Below, piece by piece: positions 63,258 through 64,000 of a DNA stretch of 64,000 bases (positions are counted from its first letter, which is position 1; every line of letters starts with the position of its first letter). A program made the translations under genes and the position numbers. The notes under the pieces are model-generated. The model did not search any database, was not told where the DNA came from, and saw only the letters and a program-made list of their open reading frames with translations. Source of the stretch: Eubacterium sp. OM08-24 (lineage in GTDB: Bacteria > Bacillota > Clostridia > Oscillospirales > Acutalibacteraceae); NCBI RefSeq assembly GCF_003438075.1, contig NZ_QSTA01000001.1, forward strand, positions 372,001-436,000. Direction: 5' to 3'.

Positions 63258-64000
63258 ATGTTGTATAACAGTACTCAAAATGCTGCCGAGGTAGTATCGG
63301 CTGCTCAGGCTATTGCCCAGGGTATTTCTAAGGATGGCGGTCTTTTTGTACCACAGGAGTTTCCTAAGTATTCCGCAGAAACATTCAACGAGCTTTTAAA
63401 GCTGGACTATAAGGGCAGAGCAAAAAAAGTTTTCGCTGATTTTCTTTCTGATTTTACAGAAGAAGAAATCAACGATTGTGTTGAAAATGCCTACACAAAA
63501 GAGAAGTTCGGCAGTGATAATCCTGCTCCGTTGGCTTACGCAAAGCTCAATGGTAAGGAGCTTAATATTCTTGAACTCTGGCATGGCCCTACTTGCGCAT
63601 TCAAGGATATGGCACTCCAGATTCTTCCTCATTTTCTTACTAAATCTCTTAAAAAGACATATGACGGCAAAGACGCAGTAATTCTTGTTGCTACTTCAGG
63701 CGACACAGGCAAGGCTGCTCTTGAAGGCTTTAAAGATGTTGACCATACAAAAATTATCGTTTTCTATCCTGTTGACGGTGTAAGCCCAATGCAGAAACAC
63801 CAGATGAACACACAGGAAGGAAACAATGTTACCGTTTGCGCTATCAAGGGGAACTTTGATGATGCACAGACAGGCGTAAAGAAAATCTTTACAACTCCTG
63901 AAATTTCAGCAAAACTCGAGGCTAACAATATGCTTTTCAGTTCTGCAAACTCAATTAACTGGGGCAGACTTCTTCCACAGATTGTTTACTATATTTCAGC
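63258..64000 (+). CDS. thrC: Threonine synthase, 5' part
   Basis: This gene runs off the right edge, so only the first 247 residues are seen. It converts O-phosphohomoserine to threonine with PLP. The PLP lysine is in HGPTCAFKDMALQ, and LVATSGDTGKAAL is the phosphate-binding loop; the N-terminal STQNAAEVVSAAQAI region is typical of the bacterial long type. A consensus promoter (63192-63220) and GAAAGGA site precede the ATG at 63258. Confidence 0.96.
   Translation, partial: MLYNSTQNAAEVVSAAQAIAQGISKDGGLFVPQEFPKYSAETFNELLKLDYKGRAKKVFADFLSDFTEEEINDCVENAYTKEKFGSDNPAPLAYAKLNGKELNILELWHGPTCAFKDMALQILPHFLTKSLKKTYDGKDAVILVATSGDTGKAALEGFKDVDHTKIIVFYPVDGVSPMQKHQMNTQEGNNVTVCAIKGNFDDAQTGVKKIFTTPEISAKLEANNMLFSSANSINWGRLLPQIVYYIS

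Noticed and set aside
1..64000. Mobile elements, tRNA or rRNA genes, prophage and CRISPR
   Set aside because: No transposase, integrase, terminal repeats, tRNA-like cloverleaf or rRNA segment was recognised on reading the gene-free stretches.

Overview
The window is about 64 kb of a low-to-moderate GC Firmicutes chromosome, most likely a spore-forming gut Clostridia of the Oscillospiraceae/Ruminococcaceae. The evidence is the order of the housekeeping genes (dprA-topA-trmFO-plsX-rnc-smc-ftsY, miaB-ylbF-mutS-mutL-miaA, ylmE-sepF-ylmH-divIVA-ileS-lspA-rluD), a YunB-type sporulation protein, and a secreted GH13 amylase that carries a dockerin and starch-binding modules. Dockerin-bearing amylases are the hallmark of the Ruminococcus bromii amylosome, so R. 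bromii or a close relative is the best guess. The species call is an inference.

Left part (1-13.8 kb): the 3' end of a ThiF/MoeB-type adenylyltransferase and a fused homocysteine methyltransferase/methylenetetrahydrofolate reductase are followed by a complete polyamine module. A long structured leader with its own promoter and terminator precedes speA-speE-carboxyspermidine synthase-nspC-aguA-aguB, which together convert arginine via agmatine and N-carbamoylputrescine to putrescine and then to a triamine. Converging on it across a shared bidirectional terminator is potABCD, the spermidine/putrescine importer, on the minus strand with its own consensus promoter and a folded leader.

13.8-20 kb is accessory: the dockerin amylase, a carboxymuconolactone-decarboxylase/cupin gene broken by two compensating frameshifts behind a MerR-type operator-promoter, then tadA and a CPBP membrane protease on the minus strand.

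20-64 kb is almost entirely plus-strand core biology: translation factors and ribosomal proteins (infC with an AUC start behind an attenuator, rpmI, rplT, rpsU, efp, rplS), tRNA and rRNA modification (SpoU-type methylase, trmFO, miaB, miaA, rluD), aminoacyl-tRNA synthetases (leuS, ileS), DNA maintenance (dprA, topA, smc, mutS, mutL, rnhB), RNA processing (rnc, ylbF), protein targeting and export (ftsY, lspA, two lepB copies), division (sepF, divIVA), NAD and lipid precursors (nadD, plsX), and ribosome assembly (yhbY, rsfS, rbgA). The window ends inside thrC.

No rRNA, tRNA, insertion sequence, prophage or CRISPR array was seen. The most interesting signals are regulatory: the speA leader with a possible terminator/antiterminator switch, the potA leader fold, the MerR-type operator, a terminator hairpin that contains the yunB ribosome-binding site, and a consensus promoter embedded in the terminator between the two lepB genes. 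All structure calls were made by eye, without folding or database searches.
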